DNA of 64,000 nt from Paenibacillus sp. NAIST15-1 (GCF_001894745.1 NZ_BBYF01000003.1:248001-312000); one strand, 5' to 3'. Counted from the stretch's first letter, positions 8,360 through 19,615 are shown. Notes: generated from the letters alone by a model not told the origin. Numbers and translations: made by a program.

Positions 8360-8399
8360 GATGCCCGCACAATCGGCGCTAACCGATCCTGCGGGCATC
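8360..8399 (-). terminator. terminator between degV-family gene and DUF1992 gene
   Basis: A perfect 10-bp stem (GATGCCCGCA with TGCGGGCATC) encloses a second hairpin (ATCGG/CCGAT). The minus-strand side ends in CTTTATTGTT, so it best serves the DUF1992 gene, and it may also stop the convergent degV-family transcript. Confidence 0.7.
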
Positions 8400-8428
8400 T
8401 GCTTCTTATGTCAGCTTCTGGACTATTG

Positions 8429-8881
8429 TTACATCCATTTCGCCAATTGATCCTCTATCGTATCTAATGTAACCTTGGATTTCTGGAATAATGTAGATGG
8501 CACGCTCGCGTTATATTTCACGATTTTCTGATTCACATCGGACATCGCAGCCGATACGTCGGCTTGGGGCTGATCCTTCCTCAGCTTCATAATACGCTGC
8601 AGTTCATCTCTAATCTCATGCTGAAGCGCAAGCCAGGAAGGGACAACATTCGCGTTGTGCAGCACCCCATTCAACGGATCTCCGCCTCGTACCTCTAGCG
8701 GCTTGCCCTTGCCAGGCAAACCTTCCAATCCGCCCTTCTTCTCATATTGGGTAAAGACATCATCCAACCAATTGCTCATCATTCGTTCAGTTGCTATCGT
8801 TTGCGGTGCGTCCTCTGCGATTTCCGATTTGATCGGCTTAACTTCTGCTGACTGCTTACTTTCCTTTCGGAACCAACCCAT
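8429..8881 (-). CDS. DUF1992 protein (DnaJ-homologue subfamily C28 domain), first paralogue
   Basis: A 150-residue protein carrying the DUF1992 signature LPGKGKPL followed by acidic and helical segments. The N-terminal 40 residues (WFRKESKQSA...) are a charged extension not present in the second copy at 15159. DUF1992 proteins are widespread, small and of unknown role; the name comes from the conserved domain of human DNAJC28, but no J domain is present here. Start at 8881, where GGGGGG precedes ATG; a longer frame starts 13 codons earlier. Single gene, ended by the hairpin at 8360-8399. Confidence 0.8.
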   Translation of the reverse strand: MGWFRKESKQSAEVKPIKSEIAEDAPQTIATERMMSNWLDDVFTQYEKKGGLEGLPGKGKPLEVRGGDPLNGVLHNANVVPSWLALQHEIRDELQRIMKLRKDQPQADVSAAMSDVNQKIVKYNASVPSTLFQKSKVTLDTIEDQLAKWM

Positions 8882-9143
8882 TGCGATCCCCCCAATCACA
8901 TGAATAACATAATTATCCAATCTTCTTCACAATTTTGTCTAGTATGCACCATCCTTTAAATGTGACAATTTCGTGCGAGTACGGTTTGAGTGGCTTATGT
9001 AAAATGCTTGTGATGAATAGCTTAATTGCATGTATTAATTACACAGCTTTATGAATTGCTTTATTGAATATCATTGTTAATGACCTGCATGAAACCAAAG
9101 GCTCGAGCCTTATGGCGATGATTGAGCACACATACCGCATAGC
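8882..9143. other. intergenic, nothing recognised
   Basis: AT-rich spacer upstream of the DUF1992 gene. No open frame with a ribosome binding site and no strong inverted repeat was found before the pbuX terminator. It must contain the DUF1992 promoter, but no convincing hexamer pair was assigned. Confidence 0.5.
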
Positions 9144-9172
9144 AAAAAACCCATTGGAATTCATCCAATGGG
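9144..9172 (-). terminator. terminator after pbuX
   Basis: CCCATTGG (9150-9157) pairs perfectly with CCAATGGG (9165-9172). The minus strand continues into six T (9144-9149). A canonical intrinsic terminator 40 bases beyond the pbuX stop. Confidence 0.9.
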
Positions 9173-9212
9173 CCGTAACTATTGGTTATTGTCAGACTAG
9201 CTTGTTCAGAGC

Positions 9213-11293
<2,081 letters not shown>

Positions 11294-11455
11294 TTAGTGC
11301 TTGTACGATTCGAATCGTCAGCCTAACAAACATGCAAGCTATCGACTGTGAACCTCGTTTCCCAGCAGAATCACTGAAAGAAACGGCCGCGCTGCAGTAT
11401 TACGGAATACGGACGTATTCACCCAAATCCACGACATAATGTGCGGCACGCTGGT

Positions 11456-11522
11456 TCCCCGTAGTCCAATCATTCCGGTGATTGGGTAGAAACATGCAGG
11501 CCAATTCCTGCACCTATACGAG
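11456..11522 (-). promoter_or_regulatory. purine (guanine-type) riboswitch aptamer
   Basis: On the minus strand the leader reads CTCGTATAG, then a P2 hairpin (TGCAGG...CCTGCA), the conserved TTTCTACCC of J2/3, a P3 hairpin (CCAATCA...TGATTGG), and the J3/1 sequence ACTACGG. The base equivalent to position 74 is C (ACTA), which specifies guanine or hypoxanthine rather than adenine. Purine binding should turn off xpt-pbuX. All three conserved junction elements are present. Confidence 0.9.
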
Positions 11523-11613
11523 AAGACGCTGCTTTATGATTGTAGCGGTAAGTATACCTCATTTTTTTACTGAAAGGAAGTAACAATTTCTGAAAATAAC
11601 TGTTCCTATCTTC

Positions 11614-12474
11614 TTAATCAAATAATGTCAGCTGCTCAGCTGGGAGCGGCGGATCTTCCAGTCCAAGCATACGCTTGAACTGCTTCCCATTGTGCGCTGC
11701 ATCGCCTCCCGAATTATTGTTGAAGATCATCCAGCAGCGGTTCGTATTCATCAAGAGAGATTGGATATGTCCTTTCCACTCTGTAAGCTCTTGCTCATCA
11801 TAACGGTACAAATAACGAACATCTCGCCAATTCGGCTGACCGCTTGCATTCCAGCCAGATTCATTGCGGCCGTGCATCCGAATCATGGTAGCCTCTGCCT
11901 GTGTCGGTACAAGTACCGTTGGCACACTTCCTTCACCTGCCTGTGGTTCATCGCAAATACTATGAATCCAGCCTTCCTCGCGCATAAATGCAAGCGTCCG
12001 CTCACGCACTGGTTCCACAAACCAGCTCTGATGTCTGAATTCAAGAGCAACAGGCAAGCCCTCCATCCATTTCCGCGTACGCCGTAAGATGTCTACATTT
12101 CTGCGGTCGCAATGGAACCAGGGAGGATACTGAAACAGCACTGTTCTAAGCTTGCCCGCTTCTTGGAGCGCCTCGACGGATTGACGGAACACGTGAAACA
12201 TCTCCTTCGTACTCGTATAAGGATGCTTACCGCGAGAATGCCCTGTCATCCCCTGATACGCCTTAACGATAAATCCGAAGTGCTCAGGTGTCTGTTCGCA
12301 CCAACCCAGCATTCGCTCAGGAGAAGGAACTGCATAGAAAGAACTGTCCAATTCGACGATGGAAAAATGCCGTGCATATTCACTTAACTTCTCAGCAGCT
12401 CTTGTCCCCGGCCCATACAGCGCATCTTGATCCCCCCAGCCCGCTAGACCAACTTCAATCTGATGATGCTCCAT
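11614..12474 (-). CDS. DUF72 (YecE-like) protein
   Basis: A 286-residue member of the DUF72 family, TIM-barrel-like proteins of unknown biochemical role found in most bacteria. Typical elements are the opening VGLAGWG, the FSIVELDSSFYAVPSPERMLGW block, FGFIVKAYQGMTGH, and the late RMHGRN...YRYDEQEL...FNNNSGGDAAHNG segment. The start has a GAAAGGAGTCGGGG ribosome binding site. Length is normal. Apparently monocistronic; no functional hint from neighbours. Confidence 0.85.
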   Translation of the reverse strand: MEHHQIEVGLAGWGDQDALYGPGTRAAEKLSEYARHFSIVELDSSFYAVPSPERMLGWCEQTPEHFGFIVKAYQGMTGHSRGKHPYTSTKEMFHVFRQSVEALQEAGKLRTVLFQYPPWFHCDRRNVDILRRTRKWMEGLPVALEFRHQSWFVEPVRERTLAFMREEGWIHSICDEPQAGEGSVPTVLVPTQAEATMIRMHGRNESGWNASGQPNWRDVRYLYRYDEQELTEWKGHIQSLLMNTNRCWMIFNNNSGGDAAHNGKQFKRMLGLEDPPLPAEQLTLFD

Positions 12475-12840
12475 CCCCGACTCCTTTCATACCTTTCAAT
12501 TGCTCTTATGTACACGCCTTATTCATGTCTTCTTCATAAACGTCTAACCATCGGACAATATTTCCTTACTCATCATGATACATATCAATTTCAGTTCTGC
12601 AACTTATGTACATTACGCCCCTTCGTGCCAAAACAACCTTCTTCTGAAAAATATACTCATAACAAGATAACAAATGTACACGCTATAAGTGAGATAAGCG
12701 GTCTCCGCATTCAACATCTTGATCGTTGAATCGTTGCTTCAATAACGATAATTATGCTACTATATATTTGTTAGCAAAAGCTAGAAATAGAATATTATAC
12801 CCTATATGCGTATATCGCCTTGAAAGGATGACTAAATACG
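12475..12840. other. 366-base intergenic region between divergent genes
   Basis: It separates the DUF72 gene (minus) from the nitroreductase gene (plus). No credible open frame was found. A possible plus-strand promoter is TTCAAT (12738-12743), 17 bases, TATATA (12761-12766), giving a 5' leader of about 70 bases. No clear MhqR- or PerR-type operator was recognised. Confidence 0.4.
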
Positions 12841-13479
12841 ATGACTACATCAATGAATGCAAGCGAAGCTATGCTGTCACGCCACTCTGTTCGCAAATAT
12901 GTTCCACATACACCAATTGCCTCTTCCGAATTGAACGAGATCTTGGAGCTTGCCGGATCCGCACCATCTGCTTGGAACTTGCAGCATTGGCGCTTCCTCG
13001 TCTTCCAACAGGAAGATACGAAGCAGAAGCTACTGCCCATCGCCTATAATCAGCAGCAGGTTGTTGACTGCTCGGCTGTCATTGCCGTGCTTGGCGACAC
13101 ACAAGCGAACCTGATGGCGTCAGAATTGTATGGCGAGCAGCTGCAAGCAGGCAACATCTCGCAGCAAGTGCATGATACACTGGTAGGCAACATTAACCGC
13201 GCCTATGCATCTTCCGAGCAGGTTGGCACCGAAGCAGCGATCCTCAACAGTTCACTTGCTGCCATGCAATTGATGCTTGCTGCCAAAGCTAAAGGCTGGG
13301 ACACTTGCTCAATGGGCGGCTTTAGCAAGGAGCAGTTCGTTACGGAATTCAACATCCCGTCCCGCTATGTGCCGGTGATGCTTATTACACTTGGCAAAGC
13401 AGCTGCACCTGCACATGCAACAAGCCGCTTGCCATTGCAGCGTACGGTGTTCCATGAATCATTCCCAGCGAATCAATAA
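12841..13479 (+). CDS. nitroreductase-family flavoprotein
   Basis: A 212-residue FMN-dependent NAD(P)H nitroreductase-family protein. The N-terminal SRHSVRKYVPH gives the FMN-binding arginines, and SAPSAWNLQHWRFLVF the second FMN-contact motif. The C-terminal WDTCSMGGFSKEQ...YVPVMLITLGKA region is also typical. The length fits the MhqN/YodC group, which reduces quinones and nitroaromatics, so a role in detoxification of electrophiles is plausible but not proven. An AAAGGA ribosome binding site lies a little far from the ATG. Confidence 0.88.
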   Translation: MTTSMNASEAMLSRHSVRKYVPHTPIASSELNEILELAGSAPSAWNLQHWRFLVFQQEDTKQKLLPIAYNQQQVVDCSAVIAVLGDTQANLMASELYGEQLQAGNISQQVHDTLVGNINRAYASSEQVGTEAAILNSSLAAMQLMLAAKAKGWDTCSMGGFSKEQFVTEFNIPSRYVPVMLITLGKAAAPAHATSRLPLQRTVFHESFPANQ

Positions 13480-13514
13480 GATATGATCCTTATTTTTTGA
13501 GCACAATGAAATAC

Positions 13515-13546
13515 AAAAGCGCCCATCCCATGGATGTGGCGCTTTT
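13515..13546. terminator. bidirectional terminator
   Basis: AAAAGCGCC (13515-13523) pairs with GGCGCTTTT (13538-13546). Both strands end in T-rich sequence. It separates the convergent nitroreductase gene and the unknown gene at 13562. Confidence 0.85.
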
Positions 13547-13561
13547 CTCTATTGCTTAGGA

Positions 13562-13972
13562 TTAGCTCGGATTCCAGCGCATCTTCACTTCCAGCTCGCA
13601 GCATCGTCCCGCCGCAGGATCCGTATTAAAAATGATTTGGATACCATCTGGCGTAAATTTCACATCCAACCTCGACTGTACCCCAATCTCGCGTATAAGC
13701 CGTATCACCTCAGCCTTGTTGCCCCGCTGCGCTGCGTCCATAACGGCAGTCGCCAGAGAATGCGAGCTCCTCAGTCGATCAAGCACACGTACCGCCTGCT
13801 CCGCTAGGGAATAGGTACTGGCTGCTGAGGTTACAAATAGGCTCGAATCCATAGGCGGATAGGTTTCTGGAATACGATCCCGCTTACCCGATACCGGTCG
13901 GACAGAAGGCACTCGTATGATGGATTGCAATGATCCTACCCGACACGTAATCTCTGGTTCATTAGACGACAT
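13562..13972 (-). CDS. unrecognised protein, 136 residues
   Basis: Start chosen at the ATG at 13972, nine bases after GAGGG; an ATG three codons earlier abuts that site. The N-terminal 45 residues are low in structure and rich in proline and arginine. The middle (about 45-95) is helical (SLAEQAVRVLDRLRSSHSL... IRLIREIG), and the end is beta-like (LDVKFTPDGIQIIFN) with two adjacent cysteines (RCCELEVKMRW). No membrane segment. I do not recognise the family; the compact shape is reminiscent of uncharacterised Bacillales sporulation-period proteins, which is only a guess. Confidence 0.6.
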   Translation of the reverse strand: MSSNEPEITCRVGSLQSIIRVPSVRPVSGKRDRIPETYPPMDSSLFVTSAASTYSLAEQAVRVLDRLRSSHSLATAVMDAAQRGNKAEVIRLIREIGVQSRLDVKFTPDGIQIIFNTDPAAGRCCELEVKMRWNPS

Positions 13973-14075
13973 CTTACACATCCCTCGTTTCTAAGTAGTC
14001 CGTACGAAGAAGGTACTATGTCAGCCTATGTAAGAGGAGCACATTTCGTGTTCTTCATTGCGGCTTAGCGGCGTG

Positions 14076-15014
14076 CTAAAAAATGCTCCAATCGTATCGT
14101 TCGGACAAAGCGCCAAGCAGATGTACCCCTGCTACACTATTGCCTTTCTTATTCAGGGAAGGCCCAACGACACCGATTCCCATCTTGCCAGGAATGACTG
14201 CAAGAATACCGCCAGACACACCGCTCTTGGCCGGGATGCCCACTTGAATCGCAAATTCTCCCGAGGCATTGTACATGCCGCACGTCACCATGAACGAATT
14301 CGCAATTTGCACATAATGCTTCGGAATGTAGCAGCGTCCTGTCTGTGGATTGCAGCCGCCATTTGCCAATACAAGAGCCATACGCGCAAGATGATCGGTA
14401 TTTACCTCAATTGCGCATTGGCGGAAATACACCTCCAGCGTATCCTCCACATCCGCTTCAAGTACACCATTATCCTTCAAGAAATAAGCCAATGAACGAT
14501 TCCGATGTGCCGTATCCTTCTCGGATTGGTATACTTCCTCATTCCACGTGATGGTAGGGTCATCCGCCAATTCTCGAATGAATTCAAGCATGCGCATTGA
14601 TTTTTCCTCAGGCGTTCCCCCCTCAATTAACGAGGCGATAGTAATCGCCCCTGCATTGATAAAGGGATTGAACGGCTTCCCAGGGTCAACGAGCTCAAGC
14701 TTCAAGATCGAGTTGAAATCATCACCGGTGGGCTCCATCCCTACCTTATTAAATACAACTGCCTCGCCGCTATCGAGCAAGGCCAAGAGCAGTGAGAAGA
14801 CCTTGGATATGCTTTGCATTGTAAACTTGAACTTGCAATCGCCTGCATGCACCTGTTCACCTTGAATACCGAACAAGGATATGCACAGCCCATCCTTCGG
14901 AGCATTTGCAAGCCCCGGTATATATGAAGCGACCTCTCCATCCTGTGATACTGTCCGGCTCTCCTCTACCCAATGAGGGAGCTCTCTTCTAAGTTGCTGC
15001 CAATAGGTCGTCAT
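14076..15014 (-). CDS. glsA: glutaminase A
   Basis: A 312-residue serine-dependent glutaminase that hydrolyses glutamine to glutamate and ammonia. The fold is beta-lactamase-like, with the SxxK catalytic motif SISK at residues 68-71 in FTMQSISKVFSL. Other family blocks are FNPFINAGAI, the YFLKDNG helix and SGVSGGILAVIPG near the end. Length is normal (about 305-330). The start has GAAGGAAAGGTG upstream. Single gene, with no glutamine transporter next to it, unlike the glsA-glnT arrangement of B. subtilis. Confidence 0.93.
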   Translation of the reverse strand: MTTYWQQLRRELPHWVEESRTVSQDGEVASYIPGLANAPKDGLCISLFGIQGEQVHAGDCKFKFTMQSISKVFSLLLALLDSGEAVVFNKVGMEPTGDDFNSILKLELVDPGKPFNPFINAGAITIASLIEGGTPEEKSMRMLEFIRELADDPTITWNEEVYQSEKDTAHRNRSLAYFLKDNGVLEADVEDTLEVYFRQCAIEVNTDHLARMALVLANGGCNPQTGRCYIPKHYVQIANSFMVTCGMYNASGEFAIQVGIPAKSGVSGGILAVIPGKMGIGVVGPSLNKKGNSVAGVHLLGALSERYDWSIF

Positions 15015-15158
15015 ACGTAATGTACACCTTTCCTTCCTTCAACCAACATTGCGATGAACATATCAGCATCTCGCTGATGAGATATATATGGTTATATCTA
15101 TCGTTTCTTGGTTAGCGGGTTCACATGCGTCAGCATGTTATGCTGTCCAGCCTGTACT

Positions 15159-15563
15159 CTAGTCCTCACGCTGAGGCTCCTTAACACGCGAAACCTTGTT
15201 CACAATCTGTGATTCATACTGGGCGAACGCAGGTACAACAGCCCATCCCCGCTCCTCCATCATCATTTGCAGCCGCAGCTTCCGTTCATTCAGCTGCCTG
15301 CGTGTGTCACCAATCTTCTGTTCATCTTCGGGAGTGCATGCAGCGAGAAGCTGTTCCAAGCGAACGACTTCGCGTCCTACATGCAGCTCTTCCGGCAACA
15401 GGCCCGCATTCTGCATCATCAAATAAGCTGGTCTCAATTCCTCAGGAACATGCGACAAGTCTTTGAGCACCAGAGGCTTCCCCTTGCCTGGCAGCTCATC
15501 GAATCCACCTTCATTCATTGCCTCTTGAATCTTCTGCTCTGCCATCCATCCGATAATATCCAT
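15159..15563 (-). CDS. DUF1992 protein, second paralogue
   Basis: A 134-residue DUF1992 protein with the family signature LPGKGKPLVLKDL at about residues 23-35, then a helical, charge-rich body (EELHVGREVVRLEQLL...RRQLNERKLRLQMMMEERG). It shares the core of the protein encoded at 8429-8881 but lacks its N-terminal extension and starts directly with IIGWMAEQKIQEAMNEGGF, the more typical form. Function unknown. CGAGGTG precedes the ATG. Confidence 0.82.
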   Translation of the reverse strand: MDIIGWMAEQKIQEAMNEGGFDELPGKGKPLVLKDLSHVPEELRPAYLMMQNAGLLPEELHVGREVVRLEQLLAACTPEDEQKIGDTRRQLNERKLRLQMMMEERGWAVVPAFAQYESQIVNKVSRVKEPQRED

Positions 15564-15655
15564 GATTGCACACCTCGCTATTCGACTACATCTAATGTAG
15601 ACATACCCTGTAATAGGATACCACTAATCACCCCAGAATTTTAACTGGAAAATAA

Positions 15656-15695
15656 ACAAAAAGAACTCACCCTCAGCCAATGAGGGCAAGCTCTT
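15656..15695 (-). terminator. terminator after the 167-residue gene
   Basis: A 14-position arm (15661-15674) pairs with 15682-15695 (CCCTC/GAGGG core), followed on the minus strand by TTTTTG. Good intrinsic terminator for the gene at 15715. Confidence 0.8.
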
Positions 15696-15714
15696 GTTAT
15701 TCGTGCCAATTCAA

Positions 15715-16218
15715 TTACAAATCAATTGGAATCGCTGCTTGTGATTTATGCCAATCCTCTTCGTGAGTCAGTAAAAATTGCTCTGTCGTTAAGTAGAAAG
15801 AGATAGGCGGCTTCTCTTTTAAATAATGGCGCTGCATGAGCAGGTCATAATGGACTTGGCGGTTGCGTGTTCCCGTGAGTACAGGAAGATCATCATGTTC
15901 ATCCAAATAATCATCGACCGCCGCCTGAACCATATCTAGATATATCGGAATGTGCTTGTCTTTCTCTTCAAATATTTCGTACGTGTAATGGGACATATAG
16001 AACTTCTGATCCGATTCTCCACCTAAATAACGGCGCAGGCGTTTCAAATCAATGCTTTGATCCCCTAGGAGCAGGGTCGTTCGTTTAATCTCTTTTGGCA
16101 TATCTTTCTCGTATTGAAGCACCGCTCTGCGGACATCTTCTAACGTTACATGCACCGCTTCAAGAGCTACCTTAGAGTTTTTCTTATCCCGTTTGAACCA
16201 TTGTGTGAACCAACGCAT
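15715..16218 (-). CDS. unknown cytoplasmic protein, possibly DUF3939
   Basis: A 167-residue protein starting at the ATG at 16218 after AAAGGTGG; a GTG four codons earlier overlaps that site. It is highly charged and shows alternating helix and strand, with KDMPKEIKRTTLLL, a YLGGES turn and KEKPPISFYLTTEQFLLTHEEDW at the end. It resembles uncharacterised Bacillales proteins I recall as DUF3939, but I am not certain. The first residues (MRWFTQWFKRDKK) could form a short amphipathic membrane-associating helix. A minus-strand TATAAT in the AT-rich stretch 16290-16300 may be its -10. Confidence 0.6.
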   Translation of the reverse strand: MRWFTQWFKRDKKNSKVALEAVHVTLEDVRRAVLQYEKDMPKEIKRTTLLLGDQSIDLKRLRRYLGGESDQKFYMSHYTYEIFEEKDKHIPIYLDMVQAAVDDYLDEHDDLPVLTGTRNRQVHYDLLMQRHYLKEKPPISFYLTTEQFLLTHEEDWHKSQAAIPIDL

Positions 16219-16448
16219 ATCAGATCCCACCTTTCTGCCTCCGTATGATAAGGAAGATGGAAGCAGGAATCATGTATCCGCTTACATCTCTATTATAACA
16301 TAATTTTCATTAATCGACATGTTTGGTTGCTCCGGTATTCCTTTAACATATGAATAACCAATGTTCATCTCATTCACTCACGTGCAGGAAAAGAAAAATG
16401 TCGATTTACCATATATTACGTATTTTAAATTTGAAGGTTTCACGTTAT

Positions 16449-16498
16449 AAAAAAAGACCATCTCTGCATGGCAGTCGCGATGACTGCAAGAGATGGCC
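16449..16498 (-). terminator. terminator after metE
   Basis: Stem GACCATCTCT (16456-16465) with AGAGATGGCC (16489-16498) and an inner GCAGTC/GACTGC stem. The minus strand then runs into seven T (16449-16455). Strong terminator about 70 bases beyond the metE stop. Confidence 0.9.
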
Positions 16499-16566
16499 TT
16501 TCCCTATGATAATGAAGAAATATGGAAGGTCTATGTGCGGCGATGAAAACTAGCGAGGATCAGTTC

Positions 16567-18894
16567 TTATGCTTCAGTCGATACTGCCGCTTCATGGCGT
16601 GCGCGAGCAAGCTTCGTTGCTTCTACCATGTTGCGCAGTGCAGCTACCGTCTCCGGCTCGCGGCGCGTCTTCAGACCACAGTCTGGGTTAATCCAGAACG
16701 TCTCAACCGGCAGGACACGAAGCGCCTGCTCGATGATCCGATCAATCTCTTCTACAGCAGGCACACGTGGACTGTGAATATCATATACACCCAGACCAAT
16801 GCCAAGCTCATAGCTCTGCTCCTCCAGTGTAGCAATCATATCGCCGCCGCTGCGTGCCGTTTCGAGCGAGATCACGTCCGCATCCATCTTGCGGATCGTA
16901 TCGACCATGTCGGAGAAGTCGCAATAGCACATGTGCGTGTGTACTTGCGTCTCAGGCGCTGCTCCGCATGTTGCAAGCCGGAAAGCAAGCACTGCCCAAT
17001 CCGTATAATAGACAGCATCCTCCGCCTTAAGCGGCATACCTTCCTTCACTGCGGGCTCATCGACCTGGATCATGCCAATGCCTGCATTCTCCAGTGCTGC
17101 AATCTCTTGGCGAAGCGCGTACGCCAGCTGGAATGCCGCCTGCTCGCGAGGAATGTCGTCACGAACGAACGACCAGTTCAAGATCGTTACAGGGCCCGTA
17201 AGCATCCCCTTAACCGGCTGAGACGTCAAGGACTGTGCAAATGCCGTTTCCTTCACCGTCATCGCCTCTGTGAACGCCACATCTCCGTACAGAACCGGTG
17301 GTTTTACACAGCGCGAGCCATAGGATTGAACCCAGCCGAACTTCGTGAATGCGAATCCGTCCAGCTTCTCGCCAAAGTATTCGACCATGTCCGTGCGTTC
17401 GAATTCACCATGTACCAGCACGTCAATGCCGATCTCTTCCTGAATGCGAATCCAGCGTGTCATTTCCTCTTCCAAATAGGTTTCATACGTCTTCGCATCC
17501 CATTCTCCCTTGCGGAAGCGAAGGCGCGCGCGCCGGATATCCGCCGATTGCGGCATACTGCCAATCGTTGTGGTCGGCAGCAGCGGAAGCGATGGCCAGC
17601 GCTTGCGCTGAAGCTCCTTGCGTTCCTCGAATGGAAGACGTTCAATTCCTTTTTCCTTCTCCGTACGAAGCAGTTCTTCCAACGCTTGAACGACTTGCGG
17701 ACGCTGTCTTGACGGCTCCGTCCGCCATGCTTGAACACGAGCACCGCTCTCTGCTAACGCTGCACGTGTCTCTTCACTCGGGCTTGAGAAATGGCGCGCA
17801 AGCAGAGCAGTCTCATCCAGTTTCTCATCCGCGAATGCCAATGCCTCGCGCACTGGTGCTGGCAGCTCAGTTTCCCGCTCCGCCGTGAGTGGTACATGAA
17901 GCAGGCTGCATGATGGCTGAATAATCCAGCGTTCCTTCGGTACAATCTCTTCCACAGACTCCAGCCATACTGCAGCAGCCGCCAAGTCCGTACGCCAAAT
18001 ATTGCGGCCATCAATAATGCCGACAGCAAGCTGCTTCTGCGCAGGGAATCCGAATTGACGAAGCGCTGCTTCATTTCTCCCTTTATCATGAACAAAGTCT
18101 AATCCGAGCGTATCCACCGGAAGCGATACGAACGCTTCGTAGTCGGACACCGCATCGAAGTAGGTCTGAACCCAGAACGATAAGCTTGGTGCTGCCTTGC
18201 GCAATTCGGCATAGACTTCCTTCACAGCAGCCCAATGCTCACTTGGCATTTCCAGCACGAATGCAGGTTCATCCAATTGCACAGCCTGCACACCTTCACC
18301 CTCCAACTCGCTAAGCAACTGTCCGTATACCCCTACGAATTGGCGAAGAACGTTCAGGCGCTCTTCCGGTTTAATCCCTTTAATAAAGCGGACATAAGTA
18401 TATGGCCCGATGATGACTGGCTTACCTTCAATGCCATGAATCTGCTTCGCTTGGCGATAGGCTTGCAGCGGGCGATTGACCGTAAGCTGCGGCGCCTTGC
18501 CTTCCCATTCCGGCACAATGTAGTGATAGTTCGTATTAAACCACTTCGTCATCTCGCAAGCTACCGCATCCTGTGTACCGCGAGCCAAGGCGAACAGCAA
18601 ATCTGCGTTAACTTCTCCACCATCATATGCAAACCGTGACGGAATCAATCCGAATGTGGCCGTCATATCAAGCACATGATCATACCAGGAGTAATCATTT
18701 ACTGGAATCAGGTCAATGCCAGCGTCCTGCATCGTCTTCAGCCGAACATCATTGATGCGCGCCAATTCTTCTTCCAGCTGCTGAACAGAACTATTCCCAG
18801 CCCAATATTGCTCCAATGCCTTCTTCCATTCCCGGTCGTATCCGATCCGAGGGTAACCTGCTGTGCTTGTCTTGATTGAATGAACTGTCATCAT
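16567..18894 (-). CDS. metE: cobalamin-independent methionine synthase
   Basis: A 775-residue enzyme that transfers a methyl group from 5-methyltetrahydropteroyltri-glutamate to homocysteine, the last step of methionine synthesis without B12. Two homologous halves are present. The zinc site is intact: H654 and C656 in HTHMCYC, and C739 in INPDCGLKTR; the 83-residue spacing matches that of the E. coli enzyme as I recall it. The N-terminus has GYPRIGYDREWKKALE, which binds folate. Start at 18894 after GGAGAGGGG; the next codon is also ATG. The gene lies behind a cobalamin riboswitch, so it should be off when B12 is available. Confidence 0.96.
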   Translation of the reverse strand: MMTVHSIKTSTAGYPRIGYDREWKKALEQYWAGNSSVQQLEEELARINDVRLKTMQDAGIDLIPVNDYSWYDHVLDMTATFGLIPSRFAYDGGEVNADLLFALARGTQDAVACEMTKWFNTNYHYIVPEWEGKAPQLTVNRPLQAYRQAKQIHGIEGKPVIIGPYTYVRFIKGIKPEERLNVLRQFVGVYGQLLSELEGEGVQAVQLDEPAFVLEMPSEHWAAVKEVYAELRKAAPSLSFWVQTYFDAVSDYEAFVSLPVDTLGLDFVHDKGRNEAALRQFGFPAQKQLAVGIIDGRNIWRTDLAAAAVWLESVEEIVPKERWIIQPSCSLLHVPLTAERETELPAPVREALAFADEKLDETALLARHFSSPSEETRAALAESGARVQAWRTEPSRQRPQVVQALEELLRTEKEKGIERLPFEERKELQRKRWPSLPLLPTTTIGSMPQSADIRRARLRFRKGEWDAKTYETYLEEEMTRWIRIQEEIGIDVLVHGEFERTDMVEYFGEKLDGFAFTKFGWVQSYGSRCVKPPVLYGDVAFTEAMTVKETAFAQSLTSQPVKGMLTGPVTILNWSFVRDDIPREQAAFQLAYALRQEIAALENAGIGMIQVDEPAVKEGMPLKAEDAVYYTDWAVLAFRLATCGAAPETQVHTHMCYCDFSDMVDTIRKMDADVISLETARSGGDMIATLEEQSYELGIGLGVYDIHSPRVPAVEEIDRIIEQALRVLPVETFWINPDCGLKTRREPETVAALRNMVEATKLARARHEAAVSTEA

Positions 18895-19046
18895 ACTGCC
18901 CCTCTCCATGAGTCATTTTGCCGTACGGGATATAATTGGACAATTTCCATCGCTTAACACGGAATTAAGATTGCAGTTGAGCGCTCTATCCCACCATATG
19001 TGACTTTATCACTCAGACTTCAGAATTTCATTGCATCCCAATATGC

Positions 19047-19081
19047 AAAAAAGACATTCCTGTCCAACAACAGAAATGTCT
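19047..19081 (-). terminator. regulatory terminator in the metE leader
   Basis: AGACATTCCTGT (19052-19063) pairs with ACAGAAATGTCT (19070-19081) except one position, and the minus strand continues with six T. It lies between the cobalamin aptamer and metE, so it is the likely expression platform, formed when B12 is bound. Confidence 0.85.
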
Positions 19082-19223
19082 CGTAAACGTCCATGAAGTC
19101 ATAGTGGAATAGATCGATCCTTCCGTCTCATTAGCAGACTGCCCTCATGCTAAGAGGAATCGAAAACCGATATCCATGCTTACGAACACTTCCCTATCTC
19201 CCGTAGGTACGAACAGTGTTGTC

Positions 19224-19395
19224 AAAACAGGCAGGTCTCCTGGCTTCAGCTTCATTGGCCTTTGCAGCCTTCCCGATCGATTACGACCAGTGGCTCTCTC
19301 GCAATACCTCAACTGTCACAGTGGCGGGACCGCGCCGGATTTTCAACCGGCTTCCCTATTAAGCTTCGACGTTACCCGAAGCACCTGTTTCCTCC
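19224..19395 (-). promoter_or_regulatory. cobalamin riboswitch
   Basis: The minus strand holds the B12-box elements in order: GGTGCTTCGGG, AATAGGGAAGCCGGTTG with AAAATCCGGCGCGG, the invariant GTCCCGCCACTGTGA, and the closing GAAGCCAGGAGACCTGCC. The outer P1 pairs AAACAGG with CCTGTTT. Adenosyl- or other cobalamin binding should terminate transcription before metE. Confidence 0.95.
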
Positions 19396-19444
19396 TATTC
19401 AATTGCATTGAAAGTCGCAGTCACGCTTCCCCCAATTGAGAACG

Positions 19445-19473
19445 ATTATATATCTAACCAGAACGAATGACAA
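19445..19473 (-). promoter_or_regulatory. sigma-A promoter of the metE leader
   Basis: On the minus strand TTGTCA (complement of 19468-19473) and TATAAT (complement of 19445-19450) are exactly 17 bases apart. They lie about 50 bases upstream of the cobalamin aptamer. Confidence 0.8.
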
Positions 19474-19568
19474 GGATTTTTTCTCATCTCTAACCAAAAT
19501 AAACAAATCCCGGAGCTGTCACATTATCTTCATTAAACTCCGATTCACTAAGCTTCTATCCATGCACA

Positions 19569-19594
19569 ATAGGCGAGCCTCTCGGCTCGCCTAT
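19569..19594 (-). terminator. perfect hairpin after the HesB-like gene
   Basis: ATAGGCGAGCC and GGCTCGCCTAT form an 11-bp perfect stem with a four-base loop. The following T tract is weak (TTGTGC) on the minus strand. It lies 22 bases downstream of the HesB-like stop. Confidence 0.65.
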
Positions 19595-19615
19595 TGATGA
19601 TTACGGGTTGATGCG

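Noticed and set aside
16522..17712. 396-codon plus-strand frame
   Set aside because: Shadow of metE on the opposite strand; Arg/His/Cys-rich composition typical of antisense frames in this genome.
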